The notes beneath the pieces were generated by a model. That model saw only the letters and a program-made list of their open reading frames with translations, had not been told where the DNA came from and searched no databases. Shown piece by piece: positions 1 through 10,339 of a DNA stretch of 33,535 bases (positions within the stretch are counted from its first letter, which is position 1; every line of letters begins with the position of its first letter). A program made the translations under genes and the position numbers. Origin of the DNA: Pseudomonadota bacterium (GTDB taxonomy: Bacteria > Pseudomonadota > Alphaproteobacteria > Rhizobiales > Xanthobacteraceae); contig JAKAPE010000015.1 of NCBI GenBank assembly GCA_021811945.1, forward strand, positions 1 through 33,535, read 5' to 3'.

Positions 1-9
1 TTCCGATCT

Positions 10-503
10 AAGAAGGTTCCGGTGTATACGCCGCGCAAATCGGCGTCGAAATGAAATGGGACACCCTGCAGCAGATTGCCGAAGGCCACCCCGAAGACCA
101 GCGCCGGCACCAGGCCGCCGAGGAAGAGCCCCCAATCCCAAATGGTGTGCCAGAGCGGATTGTCGAGCTTGCCGCGAAACTTGAAGGAGACCGGGCGCAG
201 GATCAGCGCCACCAGCACCAGGAACATCGCTAGGTAGAAGCCGGAGAACGAGACGGCATAGAGCGCCGGCCAGGCCGCGAAGGAGGCGCCGCCGCCGAGA
301 ATGAACCAGACCTGATTCCCTTCCCAGACCGGCCCTACGGAATTGATGAGGACGCGGCGCTCGGTGTTGTTGCGGCCGACGAACGGCAGCAGCATGGCGG
401 TGCCGAGATCGAACCCGTCGAAAATGGCAAAGCCGATGAGCAGGACGCCGAGGAGCGCCCACCAGATCAGTCGCAGGGTCGGATAGTCGATGGGCGCCGA
501 CAT
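10..503 (-). CDS. cydB: Cytochrome bd ubiquinol oxidase subunit II, partial (runs off the contig start)
   Basis: Manual minus-strand translation from ATG at 503: [90 protein letters not shown]..., classic CydB; directly downstream of cydA. Confidence 0.95.
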
Positions 504-508
504 CGGGA

Positions 509-2122
509 TCACTCCGCAGGCGAAGGCGTTGGGTGCGGGCTCGCGTGATCGATCACGACGCCGCCGGGCGGCACCTGCCGGGCGGCAATATCTGGAATTT
601 CCCAGGTCTCGGTCGGGCCGATGCGCGCATATTTGACCAGCAGATACAGGTCGACGACGAGCAGCGCTGTATAAAAGACGACGAAACCGGCGAGGCTGAT
701 CAGCACGTCCGTGGTCGAGAGCGGCGACACGGCCAGGAACGTCGGCAGCAGGCCTTCGATGATCCATGGCTGGCGTCCGTATTCGGCCACGACCCAGCCG
801 ACCTCGGCGGCGACCCACGGCAGCGGCAACGACCATAGCGCCAGGCGCAGGAAAATCCGGTGCCGGTCAAGCTGCCGGCGCGAGGCGACAAAAAATGCGA
901 AGACGAACAGCGCAACGAAGTAGAAACCGAGCAATACCATGAGGCGGAAGGACCAGAACAGGACGTTCACGTTCGGCACGGTATCCCATGCCGCCTTTTC
1001 GATTTCCTGGTCGGTCGCCTTGGTCGGGTCACTAACGTAGCGCCGCAATAACAACGCGTAGCCGAGGTCGCCTTGGTGTTGAGCGATGATCTTGCGGGCA
1101 CGCTCTTCGTGGGGGTTTCTGCGCAGCTCCTGGATGGCCGCGTAAGCCACGCGACCGTCGTAAATGCGGGCCTCTGCTTGGTTGACGACGCCAAGGATGC
1201 CGGGCACCGGGGTCGAGATCGAGCGCGTAGCAAGCAGGCCGAGCAGCCAGGGGATCTGGATCTTGTCGCGCGTCACGCGATGGACGGAGTCGGGAATGCC
1301 GAAGACGGTCAGCGGCGCCGGCGCCGGCGCGGTATGCCAGATCGCCTCCATCGCCGCGATCTTGGTCTTCTGGTTCAAGGTCGTGGTGTAGCCGCTCTCG
1401 TCGCCGAGAACGACCACCGACAGCGCCGAGGCGAGTCCGAAGGAGGCGGCAATCGTCATCGAGCGCTTGGCGAATTCGACGTGGCGACCACGCAGCAGGT
1501 AGAAGGCGCTGATCGATAGAACGAATATCGACCCGGTAACATAGCCCGCGCTCACCGTGTGGACGAATTTCGATTGCGCGACGGGATTGAAGAAGACGGC
1601 CAGGAAGTTCGTGACCTCCATGCGCATGGTATCGGGGTTGAAGAAGCTGCCGACCGGATGCTGCATCCAGGCGTTGGCAACGAGGATCCACAGCGCGGAA
1701 AAATTCGATCCGAAGGCGACGCACCAGGTGACCGCGAGATGGCCGGGCTTGCTCAGCCGATCCCAGCCGAAGAAAAACAGTCCGATGAAGGTCGCCTCGA
1801 GGAAGAAGGCCATCAGTCCTTCGATGGCGAGCGGTGCGCCGAAAACGTCGCCGACATATTGCGCGTAATAGGACCAGTTGGTGCCGAACTGGAACTCCAT
1901 GGTGATACCGGTCGCCACCCCCATGGCGAAGTTGATGCCGAAGAGGATGCCCCAGAACAGCGTCATGTCGCGCCAGATATGGCGGCCGGTCATGACGTAG
2001 ACGCTCTCCATGATGGCCAGCAGAACGGAAAGGCCAAGCGTGAGCGGGACGAACAAAAAATGATAAAGCGCGGTAAGCGCGAATTGCAGCCGGGACAGAT
2101 CGACGACGTCGAGGGTGCTCAT
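509..2122 (-). CDS. cydA: Cytochrome bd ubiquinol oxidase subunit I
   Basis: 537 aa ORF; CydA motifs ([66 protein letters not shown]), long Q-loop. Confidence 0.97.
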   Translation of the reverse strand: MSTLDVVDLSRLQFALTALYHFLFVPLTLGLSVLLAIMESVYVMTGRHIWRDMTLFWGILFGINFAMGVATGITMEFQFGTNWSYYAQYVGDVFGAPLAIEGLMAFFLEATFIGLFFFGWDRLSKPGHLAVTWCVAFGSNFSALWILVANAWMQHPVGSFFNPDTMRMEVTNFLAVFFNPVAQSKFVHTVSAGYVTGSIFVLSISAFYLLRGRHVEFAKRSMTIAASFGLASALSVVVLGDESGYTTTLNQKTKIAAMEAIWHTAPAPAPLTVFGIPDSVHRVTRDKIQIPWLLGLLATRSISTPVPGILGVVNQAEARIYDGRVAYAAIQELRRNPHEERARKIIAQHQGDLGYALLLRRYVSDPTKATDQEIEKAAWDTVPNVNVLFWSFRLMVLLGFYFVALFVFAFFVASRRQLDRHRIFLRLALWSLPLPWVAAEVGWVVAEYGRQPWIIEGLLPTFLAVSPLSTTDVLISLAGFVVFYTALLVVDLYLLVKYARIGPTETWEIPDIAARQVPPGGVVIDHASPHPTPSPAE

Positions 2123-2283
2123 CGGCCGTCCCTTATTTGAAAAATGTGGCCGGGAACGTCGGGCTGGGGCGGCGCCGAGAAGAAGATGAGATAGAGGGCC
2201 GTCAGCGCAATCATCTTCGCCGCGAGGACGGCGGCGATCTCAAGCCAAAAGCGCCGCGGCGGATGGCTGGTCCGCGAGCTCAT
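2119..2283 (-). CDS. cydP: Small cytochrome bd oxidase-associated membrane protein, CydP-like (54 aa)
   Basis: Read by eye, absent from the ORF track: [54 protein letters not shown]; single TM helix, ATGA overlap with the cydA start, CydP-like R-x-x-LEIA...K-x-x-ALxxLYxIFF pattern. Confidence 0.75.
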   Translation of the reverse strand: MSSRTSHPPRRFWLEIAAVLAAKMIALTALYLIFFSAPPQPDVPGHIFQIRDGR

Positions 2284-2374
2284 TGCATGCCCCCTGCGCG
2301 GCCGCCGTGAAGCACGACGAATGGCTTCAACGGTTCCCGCCCAGCGTTATGCGGCGCTTTGCGGCACCGCGACC

Positions 2375-2388
2375 TTGATCTACGTCAA
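2375..2388. promoter_or_regulatory. FNR/FixK-type (CRP/FNR family) binding site upstream of cydPAB
   Basis: TTGATCTACGTCAA: matches TTGA-N6-TCAA, about 90 bp upstream of the cydP start codon. Confidence 0.65.
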
Positions 2389-2482
2389 AATTGTCGACTT
2401 CAGCGCAGGCCTTGAACGGCGTTTCGCGCCACTTGGGAGAAGTGCGCGCCACTACATCCAATCCACGTGACCACGGGTGAAA

Positions 2483-3433
2483 TCACCCTGTCAGTGCCTT
2501 CTTCAGCGCCAGAAAGTCGCGCCACGCGAGTCGTTTCTGCAGCGGGCTGCGCAAGAGGAAGGCCGGATGAAAGGTCGCCAATGCGCGGATCTCGCGCCTG
2601 CCGGTGTCGTATCTGAACCAACGCCCGCGCGTTCTGGTAATACCTTCTTTGGTCCCGAGCAGCGTCTGCGTTGCCGGCTGGCCGAGGCACACCAGGATGT
2701 CCGGATCGGCAAGCTCGATCTGGCGGCGGATGAAAGGCAGGCAGATGGCGGTCTCCTGTGGCGTCGGCGTCCGATTGCCGGGCGGACGCCACGGCACAAC
2801 GTTTGCGATGTAGGCTTGGCCGCGGTCGAGCCCGATCGCTTGCATCATGAGATCGAGCAGCTTTCCCGAGCGGCCGACGAACGGCAAGCCGGCGATGTCT
2901 TCGTCGCGTCCGGGCGCTTCGCCTACGAACATGACGCGACCTCGGGGATTGCCGTCGGCAAACACGAGCCGCGTCGCCGTCATCCGCAGCATGCAGCCTT
3001 CAAAACCTTCGAGCAGCACCCGCAGCTCGTCAAGGTTTTGCGCGCTCTTCGCCGCCTCGCGCGCCGCCATGACGGCAGCCTCGGAGGATGGCGGTGCCAC
3101 CGAAGGCTCGCTGCGTGCCCCTGCAGTTGGAGCAATGCGCCCCGTCCGAACAGCATCGCCCTCTGATCTCCCGTCCTCCTGGACCGGCGGGACCGGCGAA
3201 GCGTCTAGTCGCTCGCCGTTATCCGCTCCTCCCCGCGAAAGCGGAGATGCGGAAGATTTTGCCGCCACGGCGTTATCCTCCGGATTCCCGCTTGCGCGGG
3301 AACGAGCGGGTTCTGACTGGATCTCATCGGCGAAGCGGTCGACGAGCTCTTCGCCGACAAAGGCGTCGACCCCGGCGTCGAGGTAAAAGGCGAGCAATTC
3401 GCGCGCTTCAATTCGTGCGGTATTCTTGTTCAT
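2483..3433 (-). CDS. Uracil-DNA glycosylase, family 4
   Basis: 316 aa; [83 protein letters not shown] motifs; variable N-terminal linker. Confidence 0.93.
   Translation of the reverse strand: MNKNTARIEARELLAFYLDAGVDAFVGEELVDRFADEIQSEPARSRASGNPEDNAVAAKSSASPLSRGGADNGERLDASPVPPVQEDGRSEGDAVRTGRIAPTAGARSEPSVAPPSSEAAVMAAREAAKSAQNLDELRVLLEGFEGCMLRMTATRLVFADGNPRGRVMFVGEAPGRDEDIAGLPFVGRSGKLLDLMMQAIGLDRGQAYIANVVPWRPPGNRTPTPQETAICLPFIRRQIELADPDILVCLGQPATQTLLGTKEGITRTRGRWFRYDTGRREIRALATFHPAFLLRSPLQKRLAWRDFLALKKALTG
3218..3312. repeat. REP-like double palindrome inside the UDG coding sequence
   Basis: Two palindromes, TCCCCGCGAAAGCGGAGA and GATTCCCGCTTGCGCGGGAA, with related flanks (cgttatccgctcc / cgttatcctccgg). 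Confidence 0.7.
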
Positions 3434-3492
3434 ATCGAGGGCGAGTCTAGGCGAGCGGACGAAAGCATGAAAGACTTTGTTATGGCATCGGC

Positions 3493-5154
3493 ATGGAGAA
3501 GGCCATGAACGCCACGGACGCCGCCCGCGAGGCGATGGAGTTTGACGTCGTCATCGTCGGGGCCGGACCTGCCGGTCTTGGCGCGGCCATCAGGGTCAAG
3601 CAGGTCGCGCCACATACGTCGGTCGTGGTGGTCGAAAAGGGCTCCGAGGTCGGGGCGCACATCCTTTCCGGCGCGGTAATCGACCCGATCGGCCTCGACA
3701 GGCTCCTCCCGCAGTGGCGCAGCGAGGACACGCCGGTCAAGACTGCCGTCACCGCGGACCGCTTCTATATGCTTGGACCATCCGGCGCGGTACGGGTGCC
3801 GAATGCACTCTTTCCGCCGCTGATGAGCAATCACGGCAACTTCATCGTCTCGCTCGGCGACGTCTGCCGCTACCTCGCCAAAAAGGCCGAGGCGCTCGGG
3901 GTGGAAATCTATCCGGGCTTTGCCGCCGCCGAAGTGCTGTTCGACGACAATGTGGTCGCCGGCGTCGCCACCGGCGACATGGGCGTCGCCAAGGACGGCC
4001 ACCACAAGACAGGCTTCACCCGCGGCATGGAGCTGCGCGCCAAATACACCTTGTTCGCAGAGGGGGCGCGCGGCAGCCTTTCCAAGACGCTGATCGCGCG
4101 CTACGGCCTCGCGCACGGCCGCCAGCCGCAGAAATTCGGCATCGGCTTGAAAGAGCTGTGGCAGGTCCCGCCGGAGAACTTTCACAGCGGCCTCGCGCAG
4201 CACACGATGGGCTGGCCCCTTGGCAACCGCACCGGCGGCGGCTCCTTCCTCTACCATTTCGGCGACAATCTCGTGGCGGTCGGCTTCGTCGTCCACCTCA
4301 ATTACGAGAATCCCTATCTGTCGCCGTTCGAGGAGTTCCAGCGCTTCAAGACTCATCCGTTGGTCCGCGGCACCTTCGCGGGCGGCAGGCGCATCTGCTA
4401 CGGCGCCCGTGCGCTCACCGAGGGCGGTTGGCAATCGGTGCCGAAGCTCGTCTTTCCCGGCGGCGCTTTGATCGGCTGCGCCGCAGGGCTCATGAACGTG
4501 CCGCGCATAAAAGGCAGCCACAACGCGCTGCTCTCGGGCATCCTCGCGGCCGAGCATGTCGCCGCCGCGCTCGCGGCCGGCCGTGCCCGTGATGAGCTTT
4601 CGAGCTACGAGGCGGCGTGGCGAGCTTCGCCGATCGGGCGCGACTTGAAGCGCGTGCGCAACGTCAAGCCGCTGTGGTCGAAGCTCGGCACGCTTGCCGG
4701 CATCGCGCTCGGCGGCTTCGACATGTGGACCAACACGCTCGGCTTCTCCCTCCTTGGGACGCTCGCTCACGGCAAACCGGATTCGGCGACGCTCAAGCCG
4801 GCGGCCGGATGCCATCCTGTCGCCTACCCAAAACCGGACGGCAAGCTTACTTTCGACCGGCTGTCCTCGGTCTATCTCTCCAACACCAATCACGAAGAGG
4901 ATCAGCCGGCGCATCTCTTCGTGCGCGACAGCGCCTTGCAAAAATCTTCCGAATACGACGTCTACGCCGGGCCGTCGTCCCGCTATTGCCCGGCCGGAGT
5001 CTACGAATGGGTTGAGGAAGGCGGGACACCCCGCTTTGTCATCAACGCGCAGAACTGCGTCCACTGCAAAACCTGCGACATCAAGGACCCCAACCAGAAC
5101 ATCACCTGGGTGCCCCCCGAAGGCGGCGGCGGGCCGAATTATCCGAATATGTGA
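3493..5154 (+). CDS. Electron transfer flavoprotein-ubiquinone oxidoreductase
   Basis: 553 aa; FAD GxGxxG motif (VVIVGAGPAGLGAAIR), C-terminal 4Fe-4S ferredoxin domain (NCVHCKTCDIKDPNQNITWVPPEGGGGPNYPNM). Confidence 0.97.
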   Translation: MEKAMNATDAAREAMEFDVVIVGAGPAGLGAAIRVKQVAPHTSVVVVEKGSEVGAHILSGAVIDPIGLDRLLPQWRSEDTPVKTAVTADRFYMLGPSGAVRVPNALFPPLMSNHGNFIVSLGDVCRYLAKKAEALGVEIYPGFAAAEVLFDDNVVAGVATGDMGVAKDGHHKTGFTRGMELRAKYTLFAEGARGSLSKTLIARYGLAHGRQPQKFGIGLKELWQVPPENFHSGLAQHTMGWPLGNRTGGGSFLYHFGDNLVAVGFVVHLNYENPYLSPFEEFQRFKTHPLVRGTFAGGRRICYGARALTEGGWQSVPKLVFPGGALIGCAAGLMNVPRIKGSHNALLSGILAAEHVAAALAAGRARDELSSYEAAWRASPIGRDLKRVRNVKPLWSKLGTLAGIALGGFDMWTNTLGFSLLGTLAHGKPDSATLKPAAGCHPVAYPKPDGKLTFDRLSSVYLSNTNHEEDQPAHLFVRDSALQKSSEYDVYAGPSSRYCPAGVYEWVEEGGTPRFVINAQNCVHCKTCDIKDPNQNITWVPPEGGGGPNYPNM

Positions 5155-5419
5155 ACGCGGACGAAGGAGCGCGATTGTGCTGCCGCGATTTTGCCGTCGT
5201 CCGGGCCTAAGGTAATGAACTCGGTCCTCGATGGTCGAAGCTGGCTTCCATTGCGGATGCGCCCGCTACGATCGGGGGTCGTTGCCGAGCGCGGCGATAA
5301 GCGTAGCCGACTTCGGCCGCCGCATCCTTGCGGGCGCAGGGCAAAAAGTCCATTCTCGTACCGGCGGCGTCCGGTGCTTGATTCGCGGTCCGCCAATACC
5401 GTTTGCCAATGGAGCTTTC

Positions 5420-7174
5420 GTGACCCATTCGCTCTTGCCCTGGCGCGTTGCCGTCATCGGCGCTGCTGTGGGTGCTGCCGTCATCTTGAGCCAGCCGGCG
5501 CTCGCCGCCTACGGATCGACACCGCCGTCGGCCCAGGATCTGGAGCACTCGACCGCGTTTGGCAGCTATCTTGCGGCGCGCCACGCCAGCATCGAGCGCG
5601 ATGCGGGCACCGCGGCCGCCTACTACCTCAACGTGCTCAAAGCCGATCCGCGCAATCCCGACATTCTCGGCCGAGCATTCCTTTCCGAACTCGACGCCGG
5701 CAACATCGATAAAGCCGGCAAGCTCGCCGACCGGCTCATCCTGACCGACCGCAGCAACCGCATGGCGCGGCTCGTGATCGGGGTGCGCGAACTCAAAGAG
5801 CGGCACTACAGGCGCGCCCGACAGAATTTCGCGCAGTCGGTGCGCGGTCCGGTGACCGATCTCACGGCGACGCTGCTTTCGGCATGGGCGCTTGCCGGTG
5901 CCGGCGACGCCCGCCTCGCTGTCGATACTTTGGACCGGCTCACCGGTCCGGACTGGTACAACATCTTCAAGGATTTGCACGCCGGCCTCATCCTTGATCT
6001 TGCCAACCACAAGAAGGAGGCTGGCAAGCGTTACCAGCGCGCCTACAACGCCGACCCGGGGGCGCTGCGCACCGTACAGGCTTACGGCCAGTACCTGTCG
6101 CGCGCCGTCGGCAAAAACGCCGCGCTGAAGATCTATCAGGACTTCGCCAAGTCCGTTCCCGATCATCCGCTGGTCGTCGAAGAGATGAAGGAGATCGCCG
6201 CAGGGAAGAAGCTGCCATCGCTCGTTGACTCACCGCAGGCGGGCGCCGCTGAGGCGCTTTACGGACTCGGCGCCTCGATTGGCAGCCGCGGCGGCGAGGA
6301 TTTGGCGCTCATCTATCTGCAGCTCGCGCTTTACCTTAAGCCTACCCATACGATGGCGCTGCTTTCGCTCGCCGACCTCTACGAGCAGATGAAAAAGCCC
6401 GGTCTCGCCATCCTTGCCTACGACCGCATTGCGGCCTCCTCCCCGCTGCACCGCAACGCAGAAATCCAGGCCGCCACCGATCTCGATGCGCTCGGGCGCA
6501 GTGCGGAAGCCAAGACGCGCCTGCAGCATCTCGTCGCCGAGTATCCCAAAGACACGGAAGCCCTTATGGCGCTCGGCAACCTTTTGCGCGGACACAAGGA
6601 ATTCGCGGAATGCGCCGACGTGTACGGCAAAGCGATCAATACCATAGCCGCGCCTGGGCAATCGAACTGGGTGATGTTCTACTTCCGCGGCATTTGCTAT
6701 GAGCGCTCCCATCAGTGGCCGAAAGCCGAGGCCGATTTGAAAAAGGCGCTGGAACTCAAACCCGACCAGCCGCTTGTGCTCAATTATCTGGGCTATTCCT
6801 GGATCGACCAGAGCGTCCATCTCGAAGAAGGCATGGGCATGATCCGTCGCGCCGTCGAGCAGCGGCCGGACGACGGCTACATCGTCGACTCGCTCGGTTG
6901 GGCCTATTACCGCACCGGCAATTACCCGGAGGCAGTGAAAAACCTCGAGCGCGCCGCCGAGCTCAAACCCGACGATCCAACCATCAACGATCATCTGGGC
7001 GATGCCTATTGGCGCGTCGGCCGCACCCTCGAAGCGCACTACCAGTGGGCGCAGGCCAAGGAATTCGGTCCGGATCCTGGAGACCTGGCCAAGATCAAGG
7101 AAAAGCTCAAAGTCGGTCTCTCCGACACCTCGGCCGCCGTCGCTAAGCCGAAAAAGGCCGGCAACGGCGGCTGA
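5420..7174 (+). CDS. Tetratricopeptide repeat protein with N-terminal signal/TM segment
   Basis: Longest ORF starts at 5231; preferred GTG start at 5420 preceded by GGAG and followed by signal-like VTHSLLPWRVAVIGAAVGAAVILSQPALA; multiple TPR motifs (DYLGYSWIDQ..., AYYRTGNYPEAVKNLERAAELKPDDPTINDHLGDAYWRVGR). Confidence 0.88.
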   Translation: MTHSLLPWRVAVIGAAVGAAVILSQPALAAYGSTPPSAQDLEHSTAFGSYLAARHASIERDAGTAAAYYLNVLKADPRNPDILGRAFLSELDAGNIDKAGKLADRLILTDRSNRMARLVIGVRELKERHYRRARQNFAQSVRGPVTDLTATLLSAWALAGAGDARLAVDTLDRLTGPDWYNIFKDLHAGLILDLANHKKEAGKRYQRAYNADPGALRTVQAYGQYLSRAVGKNAALKIYQDFAKSVPDHPLVVEEMKEIAAGKKLPSLVDSPQAGAAEALYGLGASIGSRGGEDLALIYLQLALYLKPTHTMALLSLADLYEQMKKPGLAILAYDRIAASSPLHRNAEIQAATDLDALGRSAEAKTRLQHLVAEYPKDTEALMALGNLLRGHKEFAECADVYGKAINTIAAPGQSNWVMFYFRGICYERSHQWPKAEADLKKALELKPDQPLVLNYLGYSWIDQSVHLEEGMGMIRRAVEQRPDDGYIVDSLGWAYYRTGNYPEAVKNLERAAELKPDDPTINDHLGDAYWRVGRTLEAHYQWAQAKEFGPDPGDLAKIKEKLKVGLSDTSAAVAKPKKAGNGG

Positions 7175-7177
7175 GCT

Positions 7178-8080
7178 TTGTCGCTGCCCGTTCAGCCGGT
7201 CGAGAAAGCGCCGGCCAAGGTCAACTTGACCCTGCGGGTCGTAGCTCGCCGCGGCGATGGCTATCATGAGATCGAAAGTTTGGTCGCCTTTGCCGACTTC
7301 GGCGACCGGCTGAGCCTTGCGCCGGGCAATACGATCGCGCTGACGGTGCGCGGAGCGAACGCGGCGCAAGCGGGCAGCGGGCCGGAAAATCTCGTCCTCA
7401 AGGCGGCGCACGCTCTCGCCGCGCGCTGTCCGGGCCTTCGGTTGGGCGCCTTTCGTCTCGACAAGAGACTCCCGGTGGCGGCCGGGCTCGGCGGCGGTTC
7501 CGCCGATGCCGCCGCGGCATTGCGGCTTCTCGGCCGGGCGAACGGCCTCGTCGGCAATGACCCTCGCCTCTACGATGCGGCCCACGCGACCGGCGCCGAC
7601 GTGCCGGTGTGCCTCGATCCGCGACCGCGCCTCATGCGTGGCATCGGTGACGTGCTCTCGACCCCGCTTTCGCTGCCGCCGCTATCCGCGGTTCTTGTCA
7701 ATCCCGGCGTGGCCGTGGCGACGAAGGCGGTTTTTGCCGGATGGCGGCCTGCTGACACGCCATCGGCCCCGCTCGATGTCGCCGTGCTCACCCACTTGGC
7801 CTCGCGCGACGAGTTCATGCGGTTGCTGGCCACGCAGGCGAACGACTTGCAAGACGCGGCGATTGCGCTCGCCCCGGTCATCGCCGGCGTCCTGGCTGCT
7901 TTGCGCGCCCTTACCGGCTGCCGCCTCGCCCGAATGTCGGGCTCGGGCGCGACCTGTTTCGGGCTGTTTCCATCTGCAGCCGCCGCGCGCCGCGCGGCCA
8001 AGCTGCTGCGCGCCAAATATGCCGAGTGGTGGATCAAAGCGGTGATTTTGGGCGGTGCGGGACGGCAACGTCTCGTGTAA
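7178..8080 (+). CDS. ispE: 4-diphosphocytidyl-2-C-methyl-D-erythritol kinase
   Basis: GHMP kinase: APAKVNLTLRVVARRGDGYHEIESLV, LPVAAGLGGGSADAAAALRLL, MSGSGATCFGLF. Confidence 0.95.
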   Translation: MSLPVQPVEKAPAKVNLTLRVVARRGDGYHEIESLVAFADFGDRLSLAPGNTIALTVRGANAAQAGSGPENLVLKAAHALAARCPGLRLGAFRLDKRLPVAAGLGGGSADAAAALRLLGRANGLVGNDPRLYDAAHATGADVPVCLDPRPRLMRGIGDVLSTPLSLPPLSAVLVNPGVAVATKAVFAGWRPADTPSAPLDVAVLTHLASRDEFMRLLATQANDLQDAAIALAPVIAGVLAALRALTGCRLARMSGSGATCFGLFPSAAAARRAAKLLRAKYAEWWIKAVILGGAGRQRLV

Positions 8081-8164
8081 GGGGCAGCCCCTTGCGGCCG
8101 TCCCGCAAGCGCCCACCAGAGGCGCTTCTACACGGTGGCACCCTGGCGCCGACCGGAACATGTA

Positions 8165-9175
8165 TCAATACGTGCGCGCAATACAAAAATCGACGGTTTC
8201 GGCGAGGGCAGTCTTCATCCTTGAATCAGGAAAGAGGGCGAGCGCGTCGCGAGCGATAGCGCCGTAATGATGGGCGCGGCCTATCGTGTCCTCGATCGCG
8301 CGGTGTTTGACCATGAGACCGATGGCGTGCTCGAGATCGGCCGTCGTCGCCTCGCCGCGTTCGAGCGTGCGCCGCCAAAACTCCCGCTCGGCGTCGCCGC
8401 CGCGGCGGAAAGCAAGCACTACCGGCAGGGTGATCTTGCCTTCGCGGAAATCGTCGCCGAGGTTCTTGCCAAGCTTGGCCGCGACGCCGCCGTAATCGAG
8501 CGCGTCGTCAACGAGCTGGAAGGTGATGCCGAGATTCATGCCGAAGGAGCGGCACGCGGCCTGCTCGTCGCGCTGGCGCGCCGACAGCACCGGTCCGACT
8601 TCGCAGGCGGCAGCGAACAGTTCGGCGGTCTTGGCGCGGATGACCGCGATATATTCGTCCTCGGTCGTCGCCGTATTCTTAGCCGCGGCAAGCTGCATGA
8701 CCTCGCCCTCGGCGATCACCGCCGCGGCCGCCGAAAGGATTTCCAGCGCCTTGAGGCTGCCAACCTCGACCATCATCTTGAACGCCTGGCCGAGGAGGAA
8801 ATCGCCGACCAGCACGCTCGCCTCATTTCCCCATAGCATCCGCGCGGCGAGCCGCCCGCGGCGCAGCTCGCTCTCGTCGACCACGTCGTCATGCAAAAGC
8901 GTTGCGGTATGCATGAACTCGACGGCCGCGGCGAGCTTGATATGGCCGTCCCCGGCATAGCCGGTGAGCCGCGCCAAAGCGAGCGTGAGCATGGGCCGCA
9001 GCCGCTTGCCACCGGAATTGATGAGATGGTTGGCGACCTCCGGGATCATCGCCACGTCGGAACCGGTGCGCGAAAGGATGACGCCGTTAACGCGTTCCAT
9101 GTCGCCGGTAACAAGGTCGAGCAACGGGTCGATCGACGGCTCACCGCGGCTCTCGAACGGGACGACGACGGCCAC
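8165..9175 (-). CDS. Polyprenyl (octaprenyl/decaprenyl-type) diphosphate synthase
   Basis: 336 aa; GGKRLRPML, LLHDDVVDESELRRG and FQLVDDALDYGG Asp-rich motifs. Confidence 0.95.
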   Translation of the reverse strand: MAVVVPFESRGEPSIDPLLDLVTGDMERVNGVILSRTGSDVAMIPEVANHLINSGGKRLRPMLTLALARLTGYAGDGHIKLAAAVEFMHTATLLHDDVVDESELRRGRLAARMLWGNEASVLVGDFLLGQAFKMMVEVGSLKALEILSAAAAVIAEGEVMQLAAAKNTATTEDEYIAVIRAKTAELFAAACEVGPVLSARQRDEQAACRSFGMNLGITFQLVDDALDYGGVAAKLGKNLGDDFREGKITLPVVLAFRRGGDAEREFWRRTLERGEATTADLEHAIGLMVKHRAIEDTIGRAHHYGAIARDALALFPDSRMKTALAETVDFCIARTY

Positions 9176-9357
9176 TTAGGCTTCTCCAGGAGGACGCGGG
9201 AACATAGAAACGCTACCGCGAGGTGGCAAGTATGCTAGCGTCGCCGCCGGCGAAGGGAAGCCATCGAAGACACCGACGCACGTCCTGGATCGCATCGTCG
9301 CTTCGCCTTTCGCAAATGACCAGCGGATCACGCTATCGCCCGGGCGGCGCAGAGGAA

Positions 9358-10335
9358 ATGTCAAGCGACGAGAACCTTACCGAGAGCACCTCTATAACCC
9401 GATACCAGGTAGCAGTTCTGGTGCCGTGCTACAACGAGGAACGCGCCATTGCCAAGGTCGTCGCCGACTTCCGCGCGGCGCTGCCGCAGGCAGTCCTTTA
9501 CGTCTACGACAATAATTCGACCGACGGCACCGTCGAAGCCGCAAAAGCCGCCGGCGCCGTCGTTCGGAGCGAAACCCATCAAGGCAAGGGTTACGTGGTG
9601 CGGCGGATGTTCAATGACATCGAAGCGGACGTCTACGTGCTGGTCGATGGAGACGCGACCTACGACGCGCGGAGCGCGCCGGACATGGTGGCCAAGCTCA
9701 TCGAAGAGCGGCTCGACATGGTGGTCGCCGCCCGGGTTGATCGAGACCAGCGAGCTTATCGCCCCGGCCATCGCGCCGGCAATTGGCTTCTCACCGGCTT
9801 CGTCGCCCATACCTTCGGGCGTGCCTTCACCGACATCCTTTCCGGTTATCGGGTATTTTCGCGCCGCTTCGTGAAATCGTTCCCGATTCTCTCCGGCGGC
9901 TTCGAAATCGAGACCGAGCTGACCATACATGCGCTGGAGCTCGAGCTGCCGGTCGGTGAAGTGGCGACGCCGTATTACGTGCGGCCGCTCGGATCGGCCT
10001 CGAAGCTCTCGACCTGGAGCGACGGATTTCGCATTCTGTGGACTGTGCTCAAGCTCTACCGCGCCGAACGCCCGTTGTCGCTGTTCGGCTCCTTCGGTTG
10101 CGCGCTGGCGCTCGTCTCGATCGGCCTCGCCATCCCGATTTTCATCACCTATGCACAGCAAGGCTTGGTGCCGCGCCTACCGACGGCGGTCCTCGCCACC
10201 GGGCTGATGCTGCTCGCCTTCCTCTCAATGGCGTGCGGCCTGATCCTCGACACCGTCACGCGCGGTCGGCGCGAGCTCAAGCTCATCGCCTATCTTGCTT
10301 TGCGCGCGCCGGGCGAAGAGCGGCGCCGGAGCTAA
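9358..10335 (+). CDS. Glycosyltransferase family 2 (DPM1-like) with C-terminal TM segments
   Basis: VAVLVPCYNEERAIAKVVADFRAALPQAVLYVYDNNSTDGT, VLVDGDATYDA; ATG at 9358 preferred over ORF-track start 9223. Confidence 0.92.
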   Translation: MSSDENLTESTSITRYQVAVLVPCYNEERAIAKVVADFRAALPQAVLYVYDNNSTDGTVEAAKAAGAVVRSETHQGKGYVVRRMFNDIEADVYVLVDGDATYDARSAPDMVAKLIEERLDMVVAARVDRDQRAYRPGHRAGNWLLTGFVAHTFGRAFTDILSGYRVFSRRFVKSFPILSGGFEIETELTIHALELELPVGEVATPYYVRPLGSASKLSTWSDGFRILWTVLKLYRAERPLSLFGSFGCALALVSIGLAIPIFITYAQQGLVPRLPTAVLATGLMLLAFLSMACGLILDTVTRGRRELKLIAYLALRAPGEERRRS

Positions 10336-10339
10336 AGCG

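Noticed and set aside
3430-5064. 544-aa minus-strand ORF opposite ETF-QO
   Set aside because: Antisense shadow of a clear ETF-QO gene in GC-rich DNA; Arg/Ala/Asp-rich with no recognisable motif.
6230-7585. 451-aa minus-strand ORF opposite the TPR/ispE genes
   Set aside because: Shadow ORF spanning two real genes.
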